A DNA stretch of 8,569 bases from Proteobacteria bacterium UBA6522. GTDB taxonomy: Bacteria; Pseudomonadota; Gammaproteobacteria; Steroidobacterales; Rariloculaceae. The stretch spans positions 1-8,569 of the forward strand of contig DJLG01000122.1 in NCBI GenBank assembly GCA_002434915.1, read 5' to 3'. The position numbers and the translations under genes are program-made. Shown piece after piece: positions 1 through 6,214 of the stretch. The notes under the pieces are model-generated. The model searched no databases. It was given only the letters and a program-made list of their open reading frames with translations, and was not told the origin of the DNA. Position 1 is the first letter of the stretch; each line of letters begins with the position of its first letter.

Positions 1-216
1 GCACCTCAAATGCTTGCTCGGATAGAAGGAATATATGCGCAAGATGCCATAAAAATAGAGCATGTCGATGGACTTAGCTTGGAGTTTTCTGATTGGCGTT
101 TTAATGTTAGGGCATCTAATACAGAACCATTACTCCGTCTCAATGTAGAGACTAAAAATGACATTGATTTGATGCGAAATCGTACTAAAGAGCTATTGAC
201 TATAATCGAAGGTTAG
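1..216 (+). CDS. Phosphomannomutase/phosphoglucomutase, C-terminal end (partial)
   Basis: Only the last 71 codons are in the window; the gene enters from the left edge and ends at TAG (214-216). The visible part is domain 4 of an alpha-D-phosphohexomutase, the domain that binds the sugar phosphate. Its hallmark loop RASNTEP is encoded at 109-129, preceded by DGLSLEF and DWRFNV and followed by LRLNVE, a pattern typical of ManB/CpsG and AlgC-type enzymes. Family members interconvert mannose-6-phosphate and mannose-1-phosphate (or the glucose equivalents) in the cytoplasm, feeding nucleotide-sugar and polysaccharide synthesis. The catalytic serine and metal loop lie outside the window, so manB, algC or a bifunctional enzyme cannot be told apart. 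The gap of 81 bases to bioF has no clear terminator, so read-through into the biotin genes is possible. Confidence 0.9.
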   Translation, partial: APQMLARIEGIYAQDAIKIEHVDGLSLEFSDWRFNVRASNTEPLLRLNVETKNDIDLMRNRTKELLTIIEG

Positions 217-282
217 TCAGTCTAAATAACGAGATGTCCTTACTAAAAGCTGCCACGTTATAAGGAACCCTTTGTTTATCAA

Positions 283-289
283 AAGAGAG
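283..289 (+). promoter_or_regulatory. Ribosome binding site deciding the bioF TTG start
   Basis: The purine run AAGAGAG ends eight bases before the TTG at 298. No ATG or GTG lies in frame between the upstream stop (TAA at 244-246) and this TTG; the only other in-frame candidate is a CTG at 250. This supports TTG 298 as the start, with a moderate rather than perfect Shine-Dalgarno match. Confidence 0.5.
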
Positions 290-297
290 ACAAGAAA

Positions 298-1458
298 TTG
301 AGCGAAGATCTCCTGAGAAAGTCATCCCGAGACAAGCTTGCTAAACTTGAAGTTCAAAATCTTCGTCGTAGGCTTATCAACACGATACGTTCATCTAATG
401 GAAAAGTGCTCCGAAATTCTCAAGAGCTGATATCTTTTTCTTGCAATGATTATCTTGGCCTTACACACCACCCAGAAGTTATCAAAGCCAGTCAAGATGC
501 TACCTATGAATATGGAGCAGGGTCAGGCGGATCCCGACTAGTCAGTGGAAATAATCCTCTCAATTCTGAGCTAGAAACGTTGCTCGCAAAAATCAAAGGT
601 ACTGAGGACGCAATTGTTTTTGGCAGTGGTTATCTAGCAAATCTGGGCGTAATACCAGCATTAGTAGGACGTAAAGATCTAATATTGATAGATGAACTAT
701 CCCATGCATGCCTGTTCGCCGGTGCAATGCTCTCAAATGCACATACCATCCATTTTAAGCATCGTGACATATCAGAATTAGCCAAACTTATGACTAAACA
801 AAGGAAATCATATCAGCACTGCTTGGTCTTAACCGATGGTGTTTTTAGTATGGATGGTGATTTAGCGCCTATTTCAGCACTACATGAACTATGCAAAAAG
901 CATAAGGCATGGCTTATGACAGACGATGCACATGGATTAGGCGTTATCGAAAATGGTCGAGGCTCTAGCGTGGTTGATGGTTGCGCCATACCAGTACCCC
1001 TGCAAGTTGGCACCCTTTCCAAGGCAGTGGGAGCGTATGGTGGGTATCTTTGTTCAAACAAAGAAACTATAGATCTCATACGAAATCGAGCTAGGAGCCT
1101 CGTTTATACAACGGGTCTACCACCCGGAAATCTTGCTGCGGCTATTGCCGCACTCAAAATCATAAGAACCAATATTGAACTAACAAATAGGCCGTTAGCA
1201 CTTGCTAATAAGTTTGCAGCTTATCTAGGGCTTAGCCCACCTAAAAGCCCAATTGTTACAATTCAATTAGGAGATGTGGAGCGTACGATGAGAGGATCTA
1301 TGGAGCTAGAAAAAAAAGGATTCTTGGTTGTAGCTATCCGACCTCCTACAGTACCAGTTGGTACATCTCGTCTACGCTGTACATTTTCAGCTATCCATAC
1401 TGAGGCTCAGGTAGACGCCTTTGCAAAGGCTACAAAAGAAGTTTTAGCAATCCAGTGA
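298..1458 (+). CDS. bioF: 8-amino-7-oxononanoate synthase (BioF)
   Basis: PLP-dependent alpha-oxoamine synthase that condenses pimeloyl thioester with L-alanine to give 8-amino-7-oxononanoate, the first step of biotin ring assembly, in the cytoplasm. At 386 residues it matches the usual BioF length. Visible landmarks: FSCNDYLGL (47-55), the glycine-rich GAGSGGSRLVSG (73-84), the cofactor-stacking histidine in DELSHAC (H136), TDGVFSMDGD (179-188), DDAHGLG with D209 and H212 for the PLP ring, and the Schiff-base lysine K242 in TLSKAVGAYGG. The C-terminal small domain has the family's AIRPPTVP...SRLR motif (346-360). Close relatives (2-amino-3-ketobutyrate CoA ligase, ALA synthase) share this fold, but the adjoining bioD makes BioF by far the likeliest assignment. 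Translation starts at TTG, and the stop overlaps bioD by four bases. The rest of the biotin pathway must be encoded elsewhere. Confidence 0.95.
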   Translation: MSEDLLRKSSRDKLAKLEVQNLRRRLINTIRSSNGKVLRNSQELISFSCNDYLGLTHHPEVIKASQDATYEYGAGSGGSRLVSGNNPLNSELETLLAKIKGTEDAIVFGSGYLANLGVIPALVGRKDLILIDELSHACLFAGAMLSNAHTIHFKHRDISELAKLMTKQRKSYQHCLVLTDGVFSMDGDLAPISALHELCKKHKAWLMTDDAHGLGVIENGRGSSVVDGCAIPVPLQVGTLSKAVGAYGGYLCSNKETIDLIRNRARSLVYTTGLPPGNLAAAIAALKIIRTNIELTNRPLALANKFAAYLGLSPPKSPIVTIQLGDVERTMRGSMELEKKGFLVVAIRPPTVPVGTSRLRCTFSAIHTEAQVDAFAKATKEVLAIQ

Positions 1459-2126
1459 AAACCGTTTTTATAACTGCCTCTGGCACTGAAATCGGAAAGA
1501 CTTTTGTAACCCAAGCACTAATCCATCAATTGCGCAGTCAAAATCAAGGGGTGCGAGCTCTTAAACCAATTCTGACTGGCTTAGATAAAACCGATGATAT
1601 TTACAACGATGCTGAGCTTCTTTTGAAGTCATTAAGTGTAAATATATGCCCAGAAAATATTTCAAGAATTAGTCCCTGGCGTTTCAAACAACCTTGTTCT
1701 CCAGACCTAGCAGCTACTCTCGAAGGAACTTCGATTTCTTTTAAAGAGTTATTGGCCTTTTGTAAAAAACACGATAATTCAGATACGTTACTAATTGAAG
1801 GTATTGGCGGCATGATGGTTCCATTAGATAAAACACACACAGTGCTTGACTGGATTATTGCTCTTCGTGCGCCTGTCCTTTTGATCGTCGGCAGCTACCT
1901 TGGGACACTCAGTCACACGCTAACAGCCTTGGGCATGCTAAAAGCAAATTTAATTACTGTCGCTGGTATAGTAGTAAACGAATCACTAACTCAACCTATT
2001 CCAGCCCAAGAAACGGCCAACATCATCTCAAGATTCAGTCACAATATCCCGATCACAGTACTGCCAAGAGTCAATAAACCAGAAGATGCTCCTGACCTTT
2101 TACCGCTTATAAAGCACTACCTATAA
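1455..2126 (+). CDS. bioD: ATP-dependent dethiobiotin synthetase (BioD)
   Basis: Carboxylates 7,8-diaminononanoate with CO2 and ATP to close the ureido ring of dethiobiotin, the step before biotin synthase. The 223-residue length is close to that of E. coli BioD. The N-terminus carries the P-loop variant SGTEIGKTF (9-17, lysine 15; family form GTDxGKT). It is followed by KPILTG, matching the diaminononanoate-contacting KPxxSG segment, by IEGIGGMMVPL, matching the EGAGG Mg/ATP loop, by GSYLGTLSHTLTAL, matching the LGxINHxLLT helix, and by VVNE, near the base-recognition region. The GTG start lies inside the bioF stop (GTGA overlap) with no strong ribosome site of its own, which points to translational coupling. 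The glycine and threonine substitutions in the loops are conservative, so activity is expected. Confidence 0.94.
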   Translation: MKTVFITASGTEIGKTFVTQALIHQLRSQNQGVRALKPILTGLDKTDDIYNDAELLLKSLSVNICPENISRISPWRFKQPCSPDLAATLEGTSISFKELLAFCKKHDNSDTLLIEGIGGMMVPLDKTHTVLDWIIALRAPVLLIVGSYLGTLSHTLTALGMLKANLITVAGIVVNESLTQPIPAQETANIISRFSHNIPITVLPRVNKPEDAPDLLPLIKHYL

Positions 2127-2138
2127 GCCATTGGCTTA
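2124..2138. terminator. Weak hairpin between convergent bioD and cyclase genes
   Basis: A perfect inverted repeat with TAAGCC and GGCTTA arms around ATT begins in the bioD stop codon and sits in the 26-base gap between the converging genes. It lacks a clear run of T on either side, so it would be a weak terminator or simply an mRNA 3'-end hairpin. The position, rather than the strength, is the main argument. Confidence 0.35.
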
Positions 2139-2152
2139 GTAATGATAATCAG

Positions 2153-3103
2153 TTAATAAATTATGGCGGGATTAACAGTAGAACCTGTCGCACCCTGTAT
2201 CTTTAAAGGCTGCATTACGAATGCGAATTCATAAACATCCCGCTCAGCAAGTTCATCTAGCTTCAAACGCTCAAGTAAATGAATCCCATTAACAACCAGC
2301 ATGATCTGATGAACTGGCAGTGAAAGCTCAGGGTCTGGGTTTGGCTGCACTTCCACAGGTTGATTATCAGCACCCACAATCATTGGGTTCTGAGCAGCAA
2401 TCCACTCTGCCGCCTCTACACCAATACCTGGTCCACCACGTAAGTATCGAGGCACATCTAACTCCCAAAGAACACCCCATCCCGTATGAATTATCACTGC
2501 ATCTCCAGGTTCAATTGAGAGATCATGTCTAGCAAGTTCCTCCTGAATATCAGAAACAGTGATTTCATAATTTTCAGCTAACATGTTGACACCCTTTAAC
2601 TCAGCGATATCAAGCAGTATTCCACGGGTCATTAGCATTGGTACGTTCTCGATACCAAGATGGGTAAAACCACCTCGCGTCAATGTCTCATCAACTCGGA
2701 AACAGTTGTAGAAAGTATTACCAATACTCTGATGACTAAAGCCATCTAGCTGTGTTCCCACCTGACCAAGCTCCGTAACCACAAGCTCCTCATTTGATCC
2801 TCGTCTATTTGACAATGAGTTCATAGAAGTCGGCTTTGGAAAAAGATCAAAATGACGAGATCCAAGTGGGATAGCGCCATGAAGCACATTACCGAGTTCA
2901 ACAACCTCGCCCTGACGTATAAGCTGTGCCGCACGTATTACAGCGGCTGGGCCCATAAGATTAGCTGAGCCACGCTCATCACCAGCACCCCATTGAGAAG
3001 GACAACGATCCACCTCAGCCGGTGGAGTCCATGACTGCGCTTCCACTGCCTTCCAATTTAGGGTGTAAAGCATAAAAAATATTGTGATTGAAAAAAATCG
3101 CAT
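2153..3103 (-). CDS. Exported cyclase-family (kynurenine formamidase-like) hydrolase
   Basis: A 316-residue protein of the cyclase superfamily (Pfam Cyclase, PF04199), which includes metal-dependent kynurenine formamidase, isatin hydrolase and many uncharacterised hydrolases of amides and esters. Residues 1-22 form a plausible Sec signal peptide (MR, a hydrophobic stretch, then AVEA before Q23), so it probably acts in the periplasm. Domain landmarks: GTQLDGFSH (116-124), which is the place of the metal motif HxGTHxDxPxH; RGILLDIA (160-167); GDAVIIHTGW (200-209); GPGIGVEAAEWI (224-235) with GADN (244-247); H265 followed by NGIHLLE; and the family's C-terminal GATGSTVNPAI. The second histidine of the metal motif is glutamine (Q118), a variation that I recall also occurs in other members of the superfamily. 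AAGGGG at 3111-3117 is a good ribosome site for the ATG. The substrate cannot be inferred from the neighbours. Confidence 0.85.
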   Translation of the reverse strand: MRFFSITIFFMLYTLNWKAVEAQSWTPPAEVDRCPSQWGAGDERGSANLMGPAAVIRAAQLIRQGEVVELGNVLHGAIPLGSRHFDLFPKPTSMNSLSNRRGSNEELVVTELGQVGTQLDGFSHQSIGNTFYNCFRVDETLTRGGFTHLGIENVPMLMTRGILLDIAELKGVNMLAENYEITVSDIQEELARHDLSIEPGDAVIIHTGWGVLWELDVPRYLRGGPGIGVEAAEWIAAQNPMIVGADNQPVEVQPNPDPELSLPVHQIMLVVNGIHLLERLKLDELAERDVYEFAFVMQPLKIQGATGSTVNPAIIY

Positions 3104-3197
3104 CTGGTTGCCCCTTTTTTATTTTAAGCGTGGGTTCATTTGTGCTTTTCAATATTAAGTTACTACATCCAACTTGATTCTACGCTAAATCAAAATA

Positions 3198-3220
3198 ACT
3201 AGTCTCATATCTATACTAGT
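3198..3220. repeat. Paired ACTAGT palindromes upstream of the cyclase gene
   Basis: Two copies of the six-base palindrome ACTAGT lie at 3198-3203 and 3215-3220, 17 bases apart start to start, between the terminator of the OmpA-like gene and the cyclase start. The spacing is under two helix turns, which would suit a dimeric regulator of the cyclase gene, but no flanking symmetry extends the arms and chance is a real alternative. Confidence 0.25.
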
Positions 3221-3221
3221 A

Positions 3222-3256
3222 CAAAAAATAGGGCGTGCCTGAAAAAGGCACGCCCT
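3222..3256 (-). terminator. Rho-independent terminator of the OmpA-like gene
   Basis: On the - strand, 18 bases after the stop of the OmpA-like gene, a GC-rich stem forms. Its ten-base arms are at 3246-3255 and 3231-3240 (GGGCGTGCCT and its complement), extended by an A-T pair at 3230/3256, around a five-base loop. It is followed by TATTTTTTG at 3222-3230. This is a textbook intrinsic terminator for transcripts coming from the right. On the + strand there is no comparable T run, so it is not clearly bidirectional. It marks the end of the channel/VWA/OmpA gene block and insulates the cyclase gene. Confidence 0.9.
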
Positions 3257-3273
3257 TAACACTGGCCCAACAG

Positions 3274-3993
3274 CTACTGCTGAGCAACCCGATTATCTTC
3301 CATATTTCTAATAAGTGTTAAGTCAACTCTCCTTTCCATCGCCATCGCATCAACATCATTCTCTCTGGCGGAAGCATATGCTTCTCCATGGGCATTCATA
3401 ACAATCCTGCTAATAGGGACACCTCCCCTTATCAGAACTTCCCTAACAGACGAAACACGTTGCTCCGCAAGTTCTTGGTTGTCCGTAAACTTGCCACGAG
3501 AATCCGTATGTCCATCAATTTGAATCGATGTATCGTCAAGGCTAGTCAGAAGCTCGGCTAAGCGTAAAAGTCGGGTCTCAGCAATACTAGGAAGATTGCT
3601 TTCATTCGTCATAAAGAGAACTTTTACATCAAGGGCTTCAGTAACAGTTGACTGTATTTGTCTAGCTTGATCGTGTAACTGAGCTTCAAGAGAAGCAACT
3701 GCAAGCTCCCTACCTTCAACCAAACCATTCAGCGTCTTAACCTCCGCCCGCAACTCTGTCCACCCTTTCTCAGCCTGAATTCGAGCATTGTGCTCTGTAT
3801 CAAACAAATCTCCGAGAAAAGCCCCCATTGCTGCGCCAAACACTAGTCCAAAAGGCCCGCCAGCCACAGCGCCAATAGCTGCCCCACTTCCGATTCCCAT
3901 GGATTCATATGTTGATTTTGAAACTACTTCAGTTGCCCAACCATTAGTTGCAAATATGATGAGGGTTGAGGTAATGGCTATAGATCTAATCAT
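3274..3993 (-). CDS. Exported glycine-zipper, coiled-coil, OmpA-domain protein
   Basis: A 239-residue envelope protein. Residues 1-20 look like a Sec signal peptide (cleavage after GWA). Residues 34-62 form a glycine-zipper segment (GxGAAxGAxAGG...GAAMGAFLG) that could sit in or against a membrane. Residues about 66-118 are predicted to be a coiled coil. Residues about 120-230 are an OmpA C-terminal domain, which in other proteins binds meso-diaminopimelate in peptidoglycan. The core motif GHTDSRG (161-167) and the following LAEQRVSSV give D164 and R179, spaced 15 apart like the D/R pair that grips peptidoglycan in OmpA. The architecture resembles PdsO, the OmpA-like protein of proteobacterial sortase loci, but no sortase or sortase target is visible here. 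AGGAG at 4001-4005, seven bases before the ATG, is a strong ribosome site. A terminator follows the gene. It lies 128 bases after the VWA genes, so it may be co-transcribed with them or have its own promoter. Confidence 0.88.
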   Translation of the reverse strand: MIRSIAITSTLIIFATNGWATEVVSKSTYESMGIGSGAAIGAVAGGPFGLVFGAAMGAFLGDLFDTEHNARIQAEKGWTELRAEVKTLNGLVEGRELAVASLEAQLHDQARQIQSTVTEALDVKVLFMTNESNLPSIAETRLLRLAELLTSLDDTSIQIDGHTDSRGKFTDNQELAEQRVSSVREVLIRGGVPISRIVMNAHGEAYASARENDVDAMAMERRVDLTLIRNMEDNRVAQQ

Positions 3994-4000
3994 GGTGTGG

Positions 4001-4005
4001 CTCCT
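4001..4005 (-). promoter_or_regulatory. Strong ribosome binding site of the OmpA-like gene
   Basis: On the - strand AGGAG lies seven bases before the ATG at 3993. This is the best Shine-Dalgarno match in the block and fits a structural envelope protein made independently of the coupled upstream genes. Confidence 0.75.
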
Positions 4006-4013
4006 GTGCTATC

Positions 4014-4076
4014 AAGTATTAATTCGAGTACTTATGCCGAACAATATTGAAACTCTATTGAGCCTAAGTGCTTATG
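4014..4076. promoter_or_regulatory. Repeats in the gap upstream of the OmpA-like gene
   Basis: The 128-base gap between the second VWA gene and the OmpA-like gene holds a near-direct repeat, AGTACTTATG (4027-4036) and AGTGCTTATG (4067-4076), exactly 40 bases apart. It also holds an inverted pair, AAGTA (4014-4018) and TACTT (4029-4033). On the - strand a TTGTTC box and a TAATAC box 17 bases apart fall in the same place as a weak sigma-70-like candidate. I see no terminator here. This could be a separate promoter/operator, but each element is short and could be chance. Confidence 0.25.
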
Positions 4077-4121
4077 AAAGTGGGCAAAATTCCCAGAAAA
4101 AATGATGAATTCTGACGAGAG

Positions 4122-5126
4122 TTAACCGCGTAACGATGGCAAAGCTACAAAGGTACCCCCATTTCTTTGGCACAGCACTCTCATTAGAACTGCAAAGCGA
4201 GCAGAGGACAGCAGCTCACCATTTGTAACCTCATAGTAGACGGGGAAAGCCACTGCATGAATGCGTACCCTGCGAGCACCATCTTCACCAACTAGGTTAC
4301 GCCTATCTACTTCCCGAACAACAGCATTTATAGAACCCGCAGAAAAATCATCGCTATAAACATACAGGCTAATTTTTTTTGTAGGGTCATAAAAAGTCTC
4401 AATGGCCTCGAGAATCCCTTCTCTAGGACTGGAGTTTGAAAATGCAGACCAGTTTCTAAGTCCGTCAATAATAGCCTCTCGAGTTGAGGGTGTATCGGGA
4501 ATCCATTCATTACGATAACTCGCATACATGTATTCACCCATATCATTAAAAACCTGAATTCCTTTTACCTGAGGATAAACTTGGAGGGTTTCAGAAACCT
4601 GTTGCTGTACGCGTGACCATGCGTACCTCTGCATACTTCCGGAAGTATCTATAATAAAAATAATATACTCGCTGTCTACGGGAATACCACCAACCACATA
4701 GTCATCAGGATCTGGTCGATAATCAGAAAGCAGACGCTGCATTTCCTCAGTCAAGCGCTGTTTAGCCAGCGCTAAACGCCCCTCTAGCTCATTAGAGAAT
4801 TCCGCATCACCCTGTGTAGCCAAAAACTCTGCCCTAATCCTTGTAAGCTCAGCTTGTAATTGCGCTATTTGGGTCTCGTCAGCATCGACATTATCCATGG
4901 TAGCAAGTCGCTCCTGGCTAATGATTCTAGTCTCACCGAGTATATCTTCCAGCTCCTCCTCATATTTGACTATAAGGTTCTGAAGATCCACATGGGTCTC
5001 TTCCAACCGTATCGGTTCAAAAATCTTTGTTATTACAAGTAAGAGAATCACAGCACCAAACCCACAGCAAACAACATCTAAAAAAGAGAGGCTGCCTGTC
5101 TCAACATCACGACGTTTTTTTCTCAT
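4122..5126 (-). CDS. Membrane-anchored VWA-domain protein with coiled coil (VWA-2)
   Basis: A 334-residue protein in three parts: a basic N-terminus (MRKKRRD) and one membrane helix (about 13-35) containing SLSFLD (12-17) and CCGFGAVIL (20-28); a long acidic coiled coil (about 45-135); and a VWA domain from about 150 to the C-terminus. The MIDAS metal site is DTSGS (D160, S162, S164), a serine around 233 where threonine is usual, and D259 in YSDDF where most VWA domains have TDG. The helix topology predicts N-in, with coil and VWA in the periplasm. The anchor closely matches that of the preceding gene product, and its early aspartate (D17) recalls the ion-coupling aspartate of MotB/ExbD. The ATG overlaps the upstream stop (ATGA), and AGAGGA at 5133-5138 is a fair ribosome site. 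No enzymatic domain is present. VWA domains normally bind proteins, so a scaffold, adhesion or sensing role is inferred. Confidence 0.87.
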   Translation of the reverse strand: MRKKRRDVETGSLSFLDVVCCGFGAVILLLVITKIFEPIRLEETHVDLQNLIVKYEEELEDILGETRIISQERLATMDNVDADETQIAQLQAELTRIRAEFLATQGDAEFSNELEGRLALAKQRLTEEMQRLLSDYRPDPDDYVVGGIPVDSEYIIFIIDTSGSMQRYAWSRVQQQVSETLQVYPQVKGIQVFNDMGEYMYASYRNEWIPDTPSTREAIIDGLRNWSAFSNSSPREGILEAIETFYDPTKKISLYVYSDDFSAGSINAVVREVDRRNLVGEDGARRVRIHAVAFPVYYEVTNGELLSSARFAVLMRVLCQRNGGTFVALPSLRG

Positions 5127-6214
5127 GGCCAGTCCTCTGAAGGAGCCATCATTGACCCCCCCGTATTAAGCGCTAACCACCAATAGGACGGAGCCGACTG
5201 TGGGTCGCCTTCCATTGCGTAAAGAATTACATTTACCGGAACATTGAAAGGCAAATCTCTTATAGCTCGATTAAAGTGACCAACACGTTCCCTTCCTGTT
5301 ACACCAGGGTTTATGGGGTTTACCTCACCCATAGTAGGTAACCCATCTACGAGCAAATATATATTATCCGGCTTTGGATCCAGTGGCCTCATAGCAGCAA
5401 AGGCAGCATGCAGGCTCGTGGGGCCATCTGGAGCTGTTTCCCGTAAGTTTTCAACGGCATTATTAAGAAGACCACCATCAGTAACTGTTTGCCATCGCCC
5501 TCCACTGTCATCAATTAGGCTCCAGGCCTCATCATTAAAAGCATAGATTTGAATTTGAGTGCCTGGTTGAATTTGGGTAGTCAACCAATCAAGAGTATCA
5601 ACCACCTGACGCCATTTGGGTGCCTCCAGCTTCTGCTCTACTGACATATTACGGCGTCTAAGTACGTTAACGATAGTTCTATCCAACATACTAGTAGAGG
5701 CATCTACCAAAATAACAATACGATCCCCGCCCATTCTAAGTCCTGTTAAATATTGACGGTTCCCGTCACCGGTAAAAGAGCGTATTCGATTGCCAGCATC
5801 CTCTGGTGTAATGCTTGCAGCCGAGAGTCTCTGGGTTTCATTCTCCAGATCTTCCAACTCAGAACGAAGCTGTTCAATAGCAGACTCGCGTGCTGTTGAA
5901 TCAGCTGTAAGCGTACTAAACTCCTCTTCAGTCGCTTGAATTTCAGAAACAACCTCTTCCCTAAATGCCCGTAAAACAGCCCATTCCTCAATAAGAGTTG
6001 CGAGATCACTCTTGAGTTGTACAAGATTCTTGCGCCCAGTTAGAACCTTGAGCTCTGCTCTATCGACTTCACTTGCTAGATCATCAAGTACTGCCTCACG
6101 GCGCAAATCGATATTTGCATTAATAATCATAAAAAATAGGATTACGGCACCAAAGCCGCAGGTCATAGCGTCGAGAAATGATAATGAAAACACATTAAGA
6201 GATTTACGAGCCAA
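5123..6214 (-). CDS. Membrane-anchored VWA-domain protein with coiled coil (VWA-1)
   Basis: A 363-residue protein built like its downstream neighbour: short N-terminus (MARKSLNV), one membrane helix (about 9-33) with SLSFLD (10-15) and CGFGAVIL (19-26), a coiled coil (about 38-132), then a VWA domain from about 158 to the end. The MIDAS is complete: DASTS (D171, S173, S175), T266 in GPTSL, and D290 in LLVDG, so metal binding is expected. D15 sits near the cytoplasmic end of the helix, as in MotB and ExbD. The start is TTG at 6214: no other start codon is nearby in frame, and GGGAG lies six bases upstream. The gene overlaps the end of the FHA gene by 11 bases and the next VWA gene by four, so the three are probably co-translated. 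Similarity to VWA-2 is strongest in the anchor, which suggests an old duplication or a shared requirement to contact the same partner. Confidence 0.87.
   Translation of the reverse strand: MARKSLNVFSLSFLDAMTCGFGAVILFFMIINANIDLRREAVLDDLASEVDRAELKVLTGRKNLVQLKSDLATLIEEWAVLRAFREEVVSEIQATEEEFSTLTADSTARESAIEQLRSELEDLENETQRLSAASITPEDAGNRIRSFTGDGNRQYLTGLRMGGDRIVILVDASTSMLDRTIVNVLRRRNMSVEQKLEAPKWRQVVDTLDWLTTQIQPGTQIQIYAFNDEAWSLIDDSGGRWQTVTDGGLLNNAVENLRETAPDGPTSLHAAFAAMRPLDPKPDNIYLLVDGLPTMGEVNPINPGVTGRERVGHFNRAIRDLPFNVPVNVILYAMEGDPQSAPSYWWLALNTGGSMMAPSEDWP

Noticed and set aside
237..266. TCCTTA/TAAGGA inverted repeat between the phosphomannomutase and bioF genes as a terminator
   Set aside because: The arms are only six bases and AT-rich, the loop is 18 bases and no T run follows, so a terminator call is not justified.
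298..1458. 2-amino-3-ketobutyrate CoA ligase or 5-aminolevulinate synthase instead of BioF
   Set aside because: The fold is shared, but the coupled bioD gene and the length fit BioF, and there is no threonine dehydrogenase neighbour.
3788..4105. Open frame on the + strand across the OmpA-like gene start and its upstream gap
   Set aside because: Its first part is the reverse of the glycine-zipper coding sequence, giving alanine/proline repeats. It has no ribosome site and no recognisable domain.
3274..5126. Proteobacterial sortase locus (PdsO-like protein plus VWA-containing sortase target)
   Set aside because: The OmpA-like protein has a PdsO-like layout, but there is no sortase, histidine kinase or response regulator, and neither VWA protein has a VIT domain or an LPxTG-type C-terminal sorting signal.
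5746..6024. Open frame on the - strand inside VWA-1 in another frame
   Set aside because: It lies wholly within the well-supported VWA-1 coiled-coil region and encodes low-complexity leucine/arginine-rich sequence without motifs.
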